A stretch of DNA of 64,000 nt from Hyphomicrobiales bacterium (GTDB taxonomy: Bacteria > Pseudomonadota > Alphaproteobacteria > Rhizobiales > Beijerinckiaceae). The DNA lies in assembly GCA_028869185.1 (NCBI GenBank), contig JAGWTA010000003.1, positions 124,001-188,000 of the forward strand, in the 5' to 3' direction. The notes under the pieces are model-generated. The model searched no databases. It was not told where the DNA came from and worked only from the letters and a program-made list of their open reading frames with translations. Of this stretch, positions 18,776 through 27,723 are shown piece by piece (positions within the stretch are counted from its first letter, which is position 1; every line of letters starts with the position of its first letter). Both the position numbers and the translations under genes were made by a program.

Positions 18776-20992
18776 ATGGCTGACGACATCGTCGTCGATC
18801 TTGTTGCGCCCGTTGCGGTGGATACGGCCTATTCCTACCGCGCGCCGCCGCATCTCGATTTGCAGCCGGGCGACATTGTCACAGCGCCGCTCGGTTCGCG
18901 CGAGACAACCGCGATCGTATGGTCGGTGCGCCGTTCGGCGTCGGCCGGCAATCTCAAGACCGTTTCGGCCGTTCACGATCTGCCGCGCCTCAAACCGCGC
19001 CTGATGGAATTTATCGACTGGGTGGCGCGCTATACGCTCGCGCCGCGCGGCATGGTGGCGCGTATGGCGATCCGCGCGGCCGAACATATCGGACCGGAGA
19101 CGCCGAAAATCGGCTACCGCGCCACCGGCGCTGCGCTCGAACGAACGACGCCTGCGCGTTTGCGCACGCTGGCGGCGGCGGGCGATTTTGCGCTGACGAA
19201 ATCTGCGCTGATGCAGGCGGCGGCTGTTTCGGGCGGGGTGATCGACGGGCTGGTCGATTGCGGCGCGCTGGAGGCGCTGACCCTGCCGCCTGCGGCGATC
19301 GCCGGCGTTCCGCTCCCCGATTTCGCGCCCGCGCAGTTGAACGACCTGCAAGCGGAAGCCGCGCAAGCGTTGCGCGATGCGGTCGACGCGCGCGCCTATC
19401 GCGCAAGTCTGCTGGAAGGCGTGACGGGTTCGGGCAAGACGGAGGTTTATTTCGAGGCGGTGGCGCAAGCCTTGCGGCAAGGCGGGCAGGCGTTGATCCT
19501 GATGCCCGAGATCGCGCTGACGGCGCAATTTCTCGAGCGATTTGCGGGCCGTTTCGGCGTGCGCCCCGCCGAATGGCATTCGGGGGTCGCCGCCCGCAAG
19601 CGCGCGCGCATCTGGCAGGCGGTCGCCAGCGGCGAGGTCAAAGTCGTCGCCGGCGCGCGTTCGGCGCTGTTCCTGCCGTTTGCGGATTTGCGTTGCATCG
19701 TCGTCGATGAGGAGCATGAGGCCGCCTACAAGCAGGACGACGGCGTTTCGTATCATGCGCGCGATATGGCGGTCGTGCGCGCGCGCATCGAAAAAGCGGC
19801 GATCGTGCTCGCATCTGCGACGCCGTCCATCGAGACGCGCGTCAACGCCGAACAGAAGCGTTACGACTGGCTGCGTCTGCCGCAACGCCACGGCGCGCGC
19901 GCTTTGCCAGATCTCGCGGCGATCGACCTGCGCAAGAGCGGCCCGTCGCGCGGCCAGTGGCTGTCGCCGGTCCTGCAGACCGCAGTTGCTGAAACGCTGT
20001 CGCGCGGAGAGCAGGCGCTGCTGTTTCTCAACAGGCGGGGCTATGCGCCCTTGACCTTGTGCCGCGCATGCGGGCACCGGTTTCAATGTCCCCATTGCAC
20101 GGCCTGGCTTGTCGAGCATCGCTTTCGGCGCGCGCTCGTCTGCCATCATTGCGGCCATGTCGAGCGACGCCCCAATGTCTGCCCGGAATGCGCGAGCGAA
20201 GATTCGCTGACGGCCTGCGGGCCCGGCGTCGAACGTCTTGCGGAAGAAGCGGCCGTTCTGTTTCCCGATGCGCGCACGCTCGTTCTGTCGTCGGATTTTC
20301 CGGGCGGCGCCGAACGCATGCGCGCACAATTGCAGGAGGTCGCCGATGGCGGCTGCGACATCGTCATCGGCACGCAGCTTGTCGCCAAGGGGCATAATTT
20401 TCCGCTGATGACGCTCGTGGGCGCCGTCGACGCCGATGTCGGGTTGACGAGCGGCGACCCGCGCGCGGCCGAGCGCACCTTCCAGCTTTTGCAACAGGCG
20501 ACTGGACGGGCCGGGCGCGGCGAAAAGCCCGGGCGCGGGCTTGTGCAGACATGGCAGCCCGATCATCCGGTCATGCGCGCGCTGGTCTCGGGCGATCAGG
20601 AAAAATTCTACGCCGAAGAAATATCAGCGCGGCGCAACGCCTTCCTGCCGCCGTTCTCGCGTCTGGCGGCGTTGATCATCTCGGCCAATGATCGCGCGAG
20701 CGCGGAGGCGCATGCGCGCGCTCTGGCGCGCATTGCCGGACAGCTGCCATCGGCGCCGGGCTATGCGGTCGCGCCGGCGGATGCGATCGCAGACGAAAAC
20801 GAAATCACGGTGCTGGGGCCGGCCGAGGCGCCGATTGCCGTCGTGCGCGGGCGACATCGTTTTCGCATTCTGGCGCGCGCGCCGCGCGGCGCCGATCTAC
20901 AGGCGTTCCTGCGCGCCCTTTTTCGCGAAGGCCCCAAGGAGCGCGGCGGCGTGCGCGTCTCCATCGACGTCGATCCCGTCAGCTTTCTTTAA
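18776..20992 (+). CDS. priA: Primosomal replication protein N' (helicase PriA)
   Basis: 738 residues. Superfamily 2 helicase that reloads the replisome at stalled forks. EGVTGSGKTEVYFEAV is Walker A, VDEEHEAAYKQDDG is the DEEH box, ASATPSIET is motif III. The zinc-binding insert is complete: CRACGHRFQCPHC and then CHHCGHVERRPNVCPEC, eight cysteines. IGTQLVAKGHNFPLMTLVG and QQATGRAGRGEKPG are motifs V and VI. The start at 18776 gives the usual N-terminal DNA-binding domain (VVDLVAPVAVDTAYSYR). Confidence 0.97.
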   Translation: MADDIVVDLVAPVAVDTAYSYRAPPHLDLQPGDIVTAPLGSRETTAIVWSVRRSASAGNLKTVSAVHDLPRLKPRLMEFIDWVARYTLAPRGMVARMAIRAAEHIGPETPKIGYRATGAALERTTPARLRTLAAAGDFALTKSALMQAAAVSGGVIDGLVDCGALEALTLPPAAIAGVPLPDFAPAQLNDLQAEAAQALRDAVDARAYRASLLEGVTGSGKTEVYFEAVAQALRQGGQALILMPEIALTAQFLERFAGRFGVRPAEWHSGVAARKRARIWQAVASGEVKVVAGARSALFLPFADLRCIVVDEEHEAAYKQDDGVSYHARDMAVVRARIEKAAIVLASATPSIETRVNAEQKRYDWLRLPQRHGARALPDLAAIDLRKSGPSRGQWLSPVLQTAVAETLSRGEQALLFLNRRGYAPLTLCRACGHRFQCPHCTAWLVEHRFRRALVCHHCGHVERRPNVCPECASEDSLTACGPGVERLAEEAAVLFPDARTLVLSSDFPGGAERMRAQLQEVADGGCDIVIGTQLVAKGHNFPLMTLVGAVDADVGLTSGDPRAAERTFQLLQQATGRAGRGEKPGRGLVQTWQPDHPVMRALVSGDQEKFYAEEISARRNAFLPPFSRLAALIISANDRASAEAHARALARIAGQLPSAPGYAVAPADAIADENEITVLGPAEAPIAVVRGRHRFRILARAPRGADLQAFLRALFREGPKERGGVRVSIDVDPVSFL

Positions 20993-21000
20993 CGCCGCGC

Positions 21001-22281
21001 TCAGTTTTCGGCGGGCGTCACGCGCAGCAGCGACAGACGATTGCGCGTCTTGCGCAAGATGGCGAAACGGAAGCCGTGAAAATTGAACGTCTGACCGGGT
21101 TCGGGAATCATCTGCGCTTCGTGAATGACAAGTCCGGCGATCGTCGTTGCCTCGTCGTCGGGCAGGCGCCAGTCCATCATGCGGTTGAGGTCGCGAATCG
21201 GAACCGCGCCATCGACGATCACCCCGCCATCGCCAGCCGGGCGCACGCCCTGCACCGACACGTCGTGTTCGTCGGAAATTTCGCCGACGATTTCTTCCAG
21301 AATGTCCTCGAGCGTCACCAGCCCGAGCACGACGCCATATTCATCGACGACGAGCGCAAAATGCGTCTTGCGGCGCCGGAAAGCCTGCAACTGGTCGCCC
21401 AGCGCGGTCGTGGCCGGAACGAACCACGGCTTCAGCAGCATGGCGTCGATGTCGAGCCGGGCGACGCCGCCCGAAGCTTTCAGCGCGCGCAGCAAGTCCT
21501 TGGCGTGCAGAACGCCGATGATGTTTTCAGGCTCGCCGCGCCACACGGGAAGGCGCGTGTAGGGCGAGGCGAGCGCTGCATCGACAATTTTTTCCGCAGG
21601 CTCGTCGGCGTCGAGCGCCGCCATCTTCGTGCGATGAACCATGACGTCCGAAACGGTCAGATCCTTCAGGTCGAGCAGCCCGCCCACCATGTCGCGGTCG
21701 TCGCGGGCGACGCCGCCTTCCTTGTGCATGAGATCGACGGCGTTCTTCAGATCGTCGGCTGTCGCCTGATGCGAGGGCTCGCCGATCCGCACGCCGATCG
21801 CGCGCAGAACGCCGCGCACAACCGCTTCCACCGCCACGAGAACAGGCGAGAAGATCGCAACGAAAAACCGCGCCACCGGCGCGACGATCAGCGACATGCG
21901 GTCGGGATAATTTATCGCGAGCGTCTTGGGCAGCACTTCGGCGAAAATCAGCAGCACCGCTGTCATCATCAAGGTCGCATAAATGGCGCCGCGTTCGCCA
22001 AATATCGCCACGAGCAGGCTGGTGGCGACGGCGGACGAGGCGATGTTGACTAGGGTGTTGCCGAGCAGCATCGCGCCGATGAAACGGTCGCGCATGGCGA
22101 TGAGACGATTGGCGATCATCGCGCGCTTGTCGCCGGCCTGTTCGGCCGCGTGCAGTCGCGCGCGCGAGGCGGCGGTCATCGCCGTTTCCGATCCGGCGAA
22201 AAAAGCCGACAGCATGATGCAGATGACGATGATCGCGCCGGCGAACCACGGATCGACGGATATGGAAGGGCCTTCGTGCAT
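21001..22281 (-). CDS. HlyC/CorC family CNNM-CBS membrane protein
   Basis: 426 residues. Order of domains: CNNM/DUF21 membrane domain with four helices (about residues 10-190, including [19 protein letters not shown] and AEVLPKTLAINYPDR), a CBS pair (about 210-340, MVHRTKMAALDADEPAEKIVD to VDEYGVVLGLVTLEDILEEI), and the C-terminal CorC_HlyC domain (about 350-425). Such proteins are linked to magnesium efflux or resistance. It lies 42 bp downstream of aroKB in the same direction, the common aroB-hlyC order of Rhizobiales. The name hemolysin for this family is historical. Confidence 0.92.
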   Translation of the reverse strand: MHEGPSISVDPWFAGAIIVICIMLSAFFAGSETAMTAASRARLHAAEQAGDKRAMIANRLIAMRDRFIGAMLLGNTLVNIASSAVATSLLVAIFGERGAIYATLMMTAVLLIFAEVLPKTLAINYPDRMSLIVAPVARFFVAIFSPVLVAVEAVVRGVLRAIGVRIGEPSHQATADDLKNAVDLMHKEGGVARDDRDMVGGLLDLKDLTVSDVMVHRTKMAALDADEPAEKIVDAALASPYTRLPVWRGEPENIIGVLHAKDLLRALKASGGVARLDIDAMLLKPWFVPATTALGDQLQAFRRRKTHFALVVDEYGVVLGLVTLEDILEEIVGEISDEHDVSVQGVRPAGDGGVIVDGAVPIRDLNRMMDWRLPDDEATTIAGLVIHEAQMIPEPGQTFNFHGFRFAILRKTRNRLSLLRVTPAEN

Positions 22282-22323
22282 CTCAGGCGACGCCTCCTGC
22301 CGGGCGTTCGTGCGCCGGCTGGC

Positions 22324-24027
22324 TCATCGCAATTCGTCCTGCAGGAAGGCGCGCACTTTTTCCGGCGGAACGCCCTTGGCGATGAAGCTCTGTCCGACGC
22401 CGCGCGCCAGAATGAACGTCAGCGCGCCGCTTTGCACTTTCTTGTCCTGATACATGGCGTCGAGAATTGCATCGGCATCGGCGTTGAGGCCGCGCACATC
22501 CTGCAGGCGCGTCGGCAATCCGGTTGCGCCGAGATGGGCGGCGACGCGCGCAGCATCGTCAGCGCCGCAATAGCCGAGCGCTGCCGAAAAGCGGAATGCC
22601 TGCGCCATGCCGATGGCGACGCCTTCGCCATGAACGAGGCGGGCGCTGTCGTAATGGGCGAGCCGCTCGTAGGCATGGCCGAACGTGTGGCCGAGGTTGA
22701 GCAGCGCGCGGTCGCCCTGCTCGGTTTCATCGCGGGCGACGACGGCCGCCTTGGCCGCGCAGCTTTTGGCGATCGCCTCGTCGCGCTCGGGCCCGCCTGC
22801 GAAAACCGCGCGCCAGTTGTTTTCGAGCCAGGCGAAGAATGCGGCGTCGTCGATCAGGCCGTATTTGGCGACTTCGGCATAGCCTGCGCGAAAATCGCGC
22901 TCGGGCAATGTCTGAAGCGCGCCCGAGTCGGCGAGCACCAGCGCGGGCTGATAAAATGCGCCGACGAGATTTTTGCCAAGGCTGGAATTGATGCCCGTCT
23001 TGCCGCCGACCGAGGAATCGACCTGCGCCAGCAGCGTCGTTGGAATCTGCACGAAGCGCACGCCGCGCCGCACGCTGGCGGCGGCGAAGCCCGCAAGGTC
23101 GCCGATGACGCCGCCACCGAGCGCTACGACAAAATCGTTGCGCTCGATGCGCGCCTCGATGATGGCGTCGCAAACGCGCTCGAATTCGGCGTAGCGTTTG
23201 GTCGCCTCGCCCGGCGGCAGAATCAGCTTTCGATGGCGCAGACCCGCCACGTCCAGAGCGCGCTCGAGCGGCGCCAGCCAATGGGCTGCGACATTCTCGT
23301 CGGTCACGATGAAGCAGGCGCGTTCGGGCGACAGTCTGGCGATTTCGGCGCCTGCCGTTTCGATCAGCTTTTCGCCAATCAGAATGTCGTAGGCCCGGCC
23401 GGCGAGATCGACGCGCACCGTGCGGCGCGCGCCGCTGGTCAGATGGGCTTCAAGCGCGGTCAAAACATCCTCCACGATAATGTCGTGCTGCAGATCGCGC
23501 GTGCGCACCTTAACGTCGGCCAGCGCATAGACGGGCGCGCGTTCGGCCAGAAGGCGTCGCATCGCGCCGTCAGGGTCTGGCGTTTGCAGCAGCGGGCGCG
23601 TTGGCTTCTTGCGCACGCGGCGCATCAGCACGTCGAATTCGGCGTCGAGCCAGACTGAGACGCCAGCCTCGGCAATCGCGCTGCGCGTCTGGTCGTTCAT
23701 GAAGGCGCCGCCGCCGGTGGCGATCACGCCGCCTTCTTCTTTCAGCAGGCGCGCCATCACGCGCCGCTCGCCCTCGCGAAAATAGGCTTCGCCATATTCG
23801 GCGAAAATTTCCGTGATCGCGCGATTGTGCGCGGCTTCTATTGCAGCGTCGGCGTCGTGAAAGGGCAGGCCGAGCCGCGCTGCGAGGCGCTTGCCGATCG
23901 AGGTCTTGCCCGAGCCCATCATGCCGACCATGACGATGGCGCGTCCGCCCAACGCTTGGCGCAAGGCGCGTTCGCGCGGTCCGGGCGCAGGCGCAGTCTG
24001 GGGCGGGCAGGCGGGTTGCGGGTTCAT
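22324..24027 (-). CDS. aroKB: Bifunctional shikimate kinase / 3-dehydroquinate synthase
   Basis: 567 residues, a fusion of two shikimate pathway enzymes. Residues about 28-190 are shikimate kinase: VMVGMMGSGKTSIGKRLAARL (Walker A), DADAAIE, and GGGAFM with the substrate-binding glycines. Residues about 195-567 are 3-dehydroquinate synthase: VVALGGGVIGDLAGFAAA (NAD-binding), DSSVGGKTGIN, GYAEVAKYG, and NLGHTFGHAYE plus HGEGVAIGM with the zinc-binding His residues. There is no stop or frameshift between them. In most relatives the two are separate adjacent genes. Fused AroKB is known from some Rhizobiales. All catalytic motifs appear intact in both halves. Confidence 0.95.
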   Translation of the reverse strand: MNPQPACPPQTAPAPGPRERALRQALGGRAIVMVGMMGSGKTSIGKRLAARLGLPFHDADAAIEAAHNRAITEIFAEYGEAYFREGERRVMARLLKEEGGVIATGGGAFMNDQTRSAIAEAGVSVWLDAEFDVLMRRVRKKPTRPLLQTPDPDGAMRRLLAERAPVYALADVKVRTRDLQHDIIVEDVLTALEAHLTSGARRTVRVDLAGRAYDILIGEKLIETAGAEIARLSPERACFIVTDENVAAHWLAPLERALDVAGLRHRKLILPPGEATKRYAEFERVCDAIIEARIERNDFVVALGGGVIGDLAGFAAASVRRGVRFVQIPTTLLAQVDSSVGGKTGINSSLGKNLVGAFYQPALVLADSGALQTLPERDFRAGYAEVAKYGLIDDAAFFAWLENNWRAVFAGGPERDEAIAKSCAAKAAVVARDETEQGDRALLNLGHTFGHAYERLAHYDSARLVHGEGVAIGMAQAFRFSAALGYCGADDAARVAAHLGATGLPTRLQDVRGLNADADAILDAMYQDKKVQSGALTFILARGVGQSFIAKGVPPEKVRAFLQDELR

Positions 24028-24126
24028 GTCAGGCTGGTCCTAGCATGAGCGGGCGCGGCGCGGGAGCCTTGCAGCGCGCGCCCGGCGACGGCATATCCAG
24101 AGGGAACGTCGGATTTTCAGCGAATC

Positions 24127-24273
24127 ATGCCTACGCTTTTTCGGTTTCTCATCGTGGTGGGGCTCATCGGCGGCGCGATCTATGGCGCGATGTGGGCGCT
24201 GGCGACCTTTGTCGAGCCGCAACCGCGCGAAATGACGCAGACCGTGCCGCCGGCCAAGCTTTCGGGCAAATGA
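24127..24273 (+). CDS. 48-residue single-pass membrane protein upstream of xerD
   Basis: A 48-codon gene beginning at the ATG at 24127 with MPTLFRFLIVVGLIGGAIYG, continuing through one hydrophobic helix (residues 4-28) to a short polar tail (PQPREMTQTVPPAKLSGK). Its TGA at 24271 overlaps the ATG of xerD (ATGA), so the two are translationally coupled. A small protein of this shape is commonly found before xerD in Rhizobiales, which I take as support that it is real. No function is known. It is too short for many gene finders. Confidence 0.75.
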   Translation: MPTLFRFLIVVGLIGGAIYGAMWALATFVEPQPREMTQTVPPAKLSGK

Positions 24274-25208
24274 GCGCGCCGGGCGCCGATCTCGTTGCGC
24301 GCTTTCTCGAAATGCTGTCGGCCGAGCGCGGCGCGGCCAAAAACACGCTCGAGGCCTACCGGCGCGACCTGTCCGATTATCTTGGCGAAATTGCAAAAAA
24401 AGGCGCGGACGCGCTGACCGTGCAGCCGGACGGCGTGCGGGATTTCCTGGGCGGGCTCGAGAAGCGCGGCTTCAGCGCCGCGTCGCAGGCGCGCAAATTG
24501 TCGGCGATCCGGCAGTTTCACAAATTTCTGGCGCAGGAAGGGCTCAATGGGCGCGATCCGGCCGCCAATCTCGAAGGGCCGCGGCGGGGGCGGCGCCTGC
24601 CGAAAATCCTGTCCGTGGCCGAGGTCGACGCGTTGCTCGATGCGGCGCGGCAGGCCCGCGCGGTCGAAGGCGCGAGCCCGGCGGCGCGCGTGCGGGCGGC
24701 GCGGCTCTATGCGCTGATCGAGTTGCTCTATGCGACGGGCTTGCGCGTATCGGAACTCGTTTCGCTGCCGCGCAGCGCCGCGCGCGCCCGCGAGGCGTTT
24801 ATCAGCGTGCGCGGCAAGGGCGGGCGCGAACGGCTGACGCCGCTGACCGAGGCCGCCAAGGGGGCGGTCGCCGATTTCCGTGCGGAGCTTTCCGCCGCCT
24901 TTCCGAAACAGGCCGAAAGCAAATGGCTGTTTCCGGCCGACAGCGAAAGCGGACATCTCACCCGTCAGGCATTCGCGCGCGAATTGAAAGCGGTTGCCGC
25001 CAGCGTCGGCGTCGAGGAAGCGCGCATCAGCCCACATGTGCTGCGGCACGCATTCGCCAGCCATCTTCTACAGAACGGCGCCGACCTGCGCATCGTGCAG
25101 GAATTGCTGGGGCATGCCGATATTTCGACGACGCAAATCTATACGCATGTGCTGGACGAGCGCATGAAAAGTATGGTGCGCGACCTGCATCCGCTGGGCG
25201 ACGGGTGA
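24270..25208 (+). CDS. xerD: Tyrosine recombinase XerD
   Basis: 312 residues. Site-specific recombinase that resolves chromosome dimers at dif together with XerC. Catalytic residues are visible: Arg in YATGLRVSELVSL, Lys in RGKGGRERLTPL, the HxxR of SPHVLRHAFASHLL, His in GHADISTTQIYTHV and the Tyr nucleophile there. The N-terminal SAM-like domain (LEMLSAERGAAKNTLEAYRRDL) is complete. The start overlaps the preceding small membrane protein gene. XerC is encoded about 7 kb downstream at 32402. Confidence 0.95.
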   Translation: MSAPGADLVARFLEMLSAERGAAKNTLEAYRRDLSDYLGEIAKKGADALTVQPDGVRDFLGGLEKRGFSAASQARKLSAIRQFHKFLAQEGLNGRDPAANLEGPRRGRRLPKILSVAEVDALLDAARQARAVEGASPAARVRAARLYALIELLYATGLRVSELVSLPRSAARAREAFISVRGKGGRERLTPLTEAAKGAVADFRAELSAAFPKQAESKWLFPADSESGHLTRQAFARELKAVAASVGVEEARISPHVLRHAFASHLLQNGADLRIVQELLGHADISTTQIYTHVLDERMKSMVRDLHPLGDG

Positions 25209-25236
25209 TGTTTCGGCCGCAACTGTCGCCGCGCGC

Positions 25237-26430
25237 TCAGGCGGCGGCGATCTGTTCCGAAGCGATTTTCTTCGCCAGCGCGGGCTCAAGCGCAGGCTCA
25301 AGGATGTGTCGCGCGATATGGCTGACGACCGGCGCGCAAACGCCGTCGCCGCACACGCGATAGGCGTCGTTATAGCGCGCGGGCAGTTTGTACTGATCGG
25401 GCAGACCCATGAGACGGGCCGCCTCGCGCGGCGACAACAGACGCGATCGCGCGGACTTTCCATCGACGACGAGAATCGTTTGACGGGACGAACCGCCTGC
25501 AGGCGTGCGCAGACAGCCGGCGACATCGTCAAAGCGAACTTCCGCGCGCTGAACCTTGGCGCCGCTCTCATCAAAGCGCGTGCGCTTGTAAACCGCGCCC
25601 ACCATGAGGGCGCCGGCCTTGCGCGCCTGCGCAACCTTGGCGCGGTTGATCGGCGACATCATGTCCAGCAGCGCTTTTGTTTCTGCAGGCGTGCGCCATG
25701 CGACGCCGGCGGGATCCTGTTCGATGATATCGGCAAGGCGCGAATTGCGCAGCGCCGGGCGCGGCAGGCGCCACCAGATCCAGTTGCTCTTTTCCCGCTC
25801 GCGCAGCCTGGCGTTAGCTTCGACAAGCGTTGCAGGATGCAGTCTGTCGCAGGGCCCGTCCGAAACAACGGCGTCGGGCAAAGACGCGTCGGCGCGCGCA
25901 GCGATGAAAAAAACACGCGGGCGCGATTGCGGCACGAAGTCGGCGGCGTCGAGAACGATCGCGCCGAAGCGGTATTTTTCTTGCGACAGCGCGGCCGCAA
26001 TCGCCGCGAAATCTTCGCCATTGCGCGAGGTCAAAACGCCATAGACGTTCTCCAGCACGACGAGATGCGGCGCACGACCATCGGCGATGAGCGCGCGCAT
26101 GAGCTTCCAGAACGGCCAGAAGGTTCCCGAGCGCGTTGGCGCGTCGTCGCGCTCGCCGCCGAGGCCGCGATAGTCTCCCGCCAGCGATAAATCCTGGCAG
26201 GGAAACGACGCCCACACGAGATCGGGCGCGAAAGCGGGGAGATCGGCAAGCGTCAATTGCGCGACGTCCGCGCGCGTGATGTCGCCGGCCCCGAAATTTT
26301 CGACATAGGTCGCGACTTTCATCGCATCGACGTCGTTGGCGAAGCCGCAGCGCCATGCGTCGCCAAGACCGACGCGCGCCATGCCGCCGCCGGCGAAAAA
26401 TTCGAAAAAGGTGTGCGCGGTTCGAATCAT
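25237..26430 (-). CDS. Orphan DNA (cytosine-5-)-methyltransferase
   Basis: 397 residues. Motif I FFEFFAGGGMARVGLG binds SAM, motif IV SFPCQDLSLAG holds the catalytic Cys, motif VI is VLENVYG, motif VIII is PQSRPRVFF, and motifs IX-X end the protein (SPREAARLMGLP, AYRVCGDGVCAPV). The variable target-recognition region is about residues 215-300; the target sequence cannot be predicted by eye. No restriction endonuclease gene is adjacent, so it is an orphan. It interrupts the xerD-accA neighbourhood common in Rhizobiales and points against both, which suggests an insertion. It could be an epigenetic regulator or the remains of a restriction system. Confidence 0.92.
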   Translation of the reverse strand: MIRTAHTFFEFFAGGGMARVGLGDAWRCGFANDVDAMKVATYVENFGAGDITRADVAQLTLADLPAFAPDLVWASFPCQDLSLAGDYRGLGGERDDAPTRSGTFWPFWKLMRALIADGRAPHLVVLENVYGVLTSRNGEDFAAIAAALSQEKYRFGAIVLDAADFVPQSRPRVFFIAARADASLPDAVVSDGPCDRLHPATLVEANARLREREKSNWIWWRLPRPALRNSRLADIIEQDPAGVAWRTPAETKALLDMMSPINRAKVAQARKAGALMVGAVYKRTRFDESGAKVQRAEVRFDDVAGCLRTPAGGSSRQTILVVDGKSARSRLLSPREAARLMGLPDQYKLPARYNDAYRVCGDGVCAPVVSHIARHILEPALEPALAKKIASEQIAAA

Positions 26431-26498
26431 GTCGCCGGCAGATTTGCACGTTTTGCGGGGAATTTTCTTCCACGCACGGGCGCAGGGCGGTGTTTTCA

Positions 26499-26513
26499 GA
26501 ACAAAACCGGAAT
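26499..26513. promoter_or_regulatory. LexA-box-like sequence near the methyltransferase start
   Basis: GAAC at 26499-26502, 7 bases, then GAAT at 26510-26513: one mismatch to the alphaproteobacterial SOS box. It lies 69 bp upstream of the methyltransferase start and 106 bp before accA. Chance occurrence is quite possible. Confidence 0.25.
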
Positions 26514-26618
26514 AAAGAAAAGGCCGCCGCCAGCGTTTTGGATTTGACTTCCTGCCTGCCTGCAGCCAGTTTCCGCCGCGCTCGCGGCCGGCTTGTCCCG
26601 CCGCTTTTCTGAGGCCTC

Positions 26619-27569
26619 ATGAAATCCTATCTCGATTTCGAAAAGCCGGTCGCCGAACTCGAGGCCAAGGTCGAGGAGCTGAAGGCGCTGGCCGCCCGCA
26701 ACGGCGCGCCGATCGGCGAGGAGCTGACGCGGCTGGAGGCCAAGGCCGCCAAAGCGCTGGCCGACATCTACAAGGAATTGACGCCCTGGCAGAAGACGCT
26801 GGTGGCGCGCCATCCCCAGCGCCCGCGTTTTCTCGACTACATCAAGGCGATGATCGCCGAATTCACGCCGCTGGCGGGCGACCGCAAATTCGCCGAGGAC
26901 GGCGCGATCATCGGCGGCTTCGGCCGGTTTCGCGGCCAGCCGATCTGCGTGATCGGGCAGGAAAAGGGCTCCGATACGCAATCGCGCCTCAAGCATAATT
27001 TCGGCATGGCGCGGCCGGAGGGCTATCGCAAGGCCGTGCGGCTGATGGAGCTGGCCGACCGGTTCGACACGCCGGTGCTCAGCCTTGTCGATACGGCTGG
27101 CGCCTTTCCGGGCGTCGACGCAGAGGAACGCGGGCAGGCCGAGGCGATCGCCCGCTCGACCGACGCCTGCCTTTCGCTCGGCGCGCCGAATGTCGCGGTC
27201 GTCGTGGGGGAAGGCGGTTCGGGCGGCGCCATTGCGATTGCGGCCTGCAACCGCGTGCTGATGCTGCAGCATTCCATCTATACGGTCGCCTCGCCCGAGG
27301 CCTCGGCCTCGATCCTGTGGCGCGACTCGACCAAGGCGCAGGATGCGGCGACCTCGATGAAGATCACGGCGCAGGACCTGAAGAAATTCGGCATTATCGA
27401 TACGATCATCCCCGAGCCCATGGGTGGGGCGCATCGCGATCCGGACGCGCTGATGGCCTCCGCCGAGGCGGCTATCGCGGGCGCTTTCGAGAGTCTTGCC
27501 GGGCTTTCGCGCGAGGCGGTGCGGGCGCAGCGGGCCGAAAAGTTTCTCGCGATGGGTCGGAAGGTCTGA
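26619..27569 (+). CDS. accA: Acetyl-CoA carboxylase carboxyltransferase subunit alpha
   Basis: 316 residues, usual length. Forms the carboxyltransferase with AccD and makes malonyl-CoA for fatty acid synthesis. Conserved segments: VSLVDTAGAFPGVDAEERGQAEAIA, VVVGEGGSGGAIAIAACNRVLM and ILWRDSTKAQDAA. Starts with MKSYLDFEKPVAELE as in other alphaproteobacteria. It lies downstream of xerD, separated by the inserted methyltransferase gene, and is followed by an L,D-transpeptidase gene. Confidence 0.97.
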   Translation: MKSYLDFEKPVAELEAKVEELKALAARNGAPIGEELTRLEAKAAKALADIYKELTPWQKTLVARHPQRPRFLDYIKAMIAEFTPLAGDRKFAEDGAIIGGFGRFRGQPICVIGQEKGSDTQSRLKHNFGMARPEGYRKAVRLMELADRFDTPVLSLVDTAGAFPGVDAEERGQAEAIARSTDACLSLGAPNVAVVVGEGGSGGAIAIAACNRVLMLQHSIYTVASPEASASILWRDSTKAQDAATSMKITAQDLKKFGIIDTIIPEPMGGAHRDPDALMASAEAAIAGAFESLAGLSREAVRAQRAEKFLAMGRKV

Positions 27570-27723
27570 TTTTCGCCTCATTAGCAAGGCGTTAACCACA
27601 CCTGACAAATGGAGCGCCTGCCGGTAAACATTGGGTAAGCATAACGGCGTTAAACCATTCTGGCCGGGCGGCGTGCGTGTCCGGCCGCCAGCCTTGTCTT
27701 CAACGGCGGCGAACGGGGAAGAG

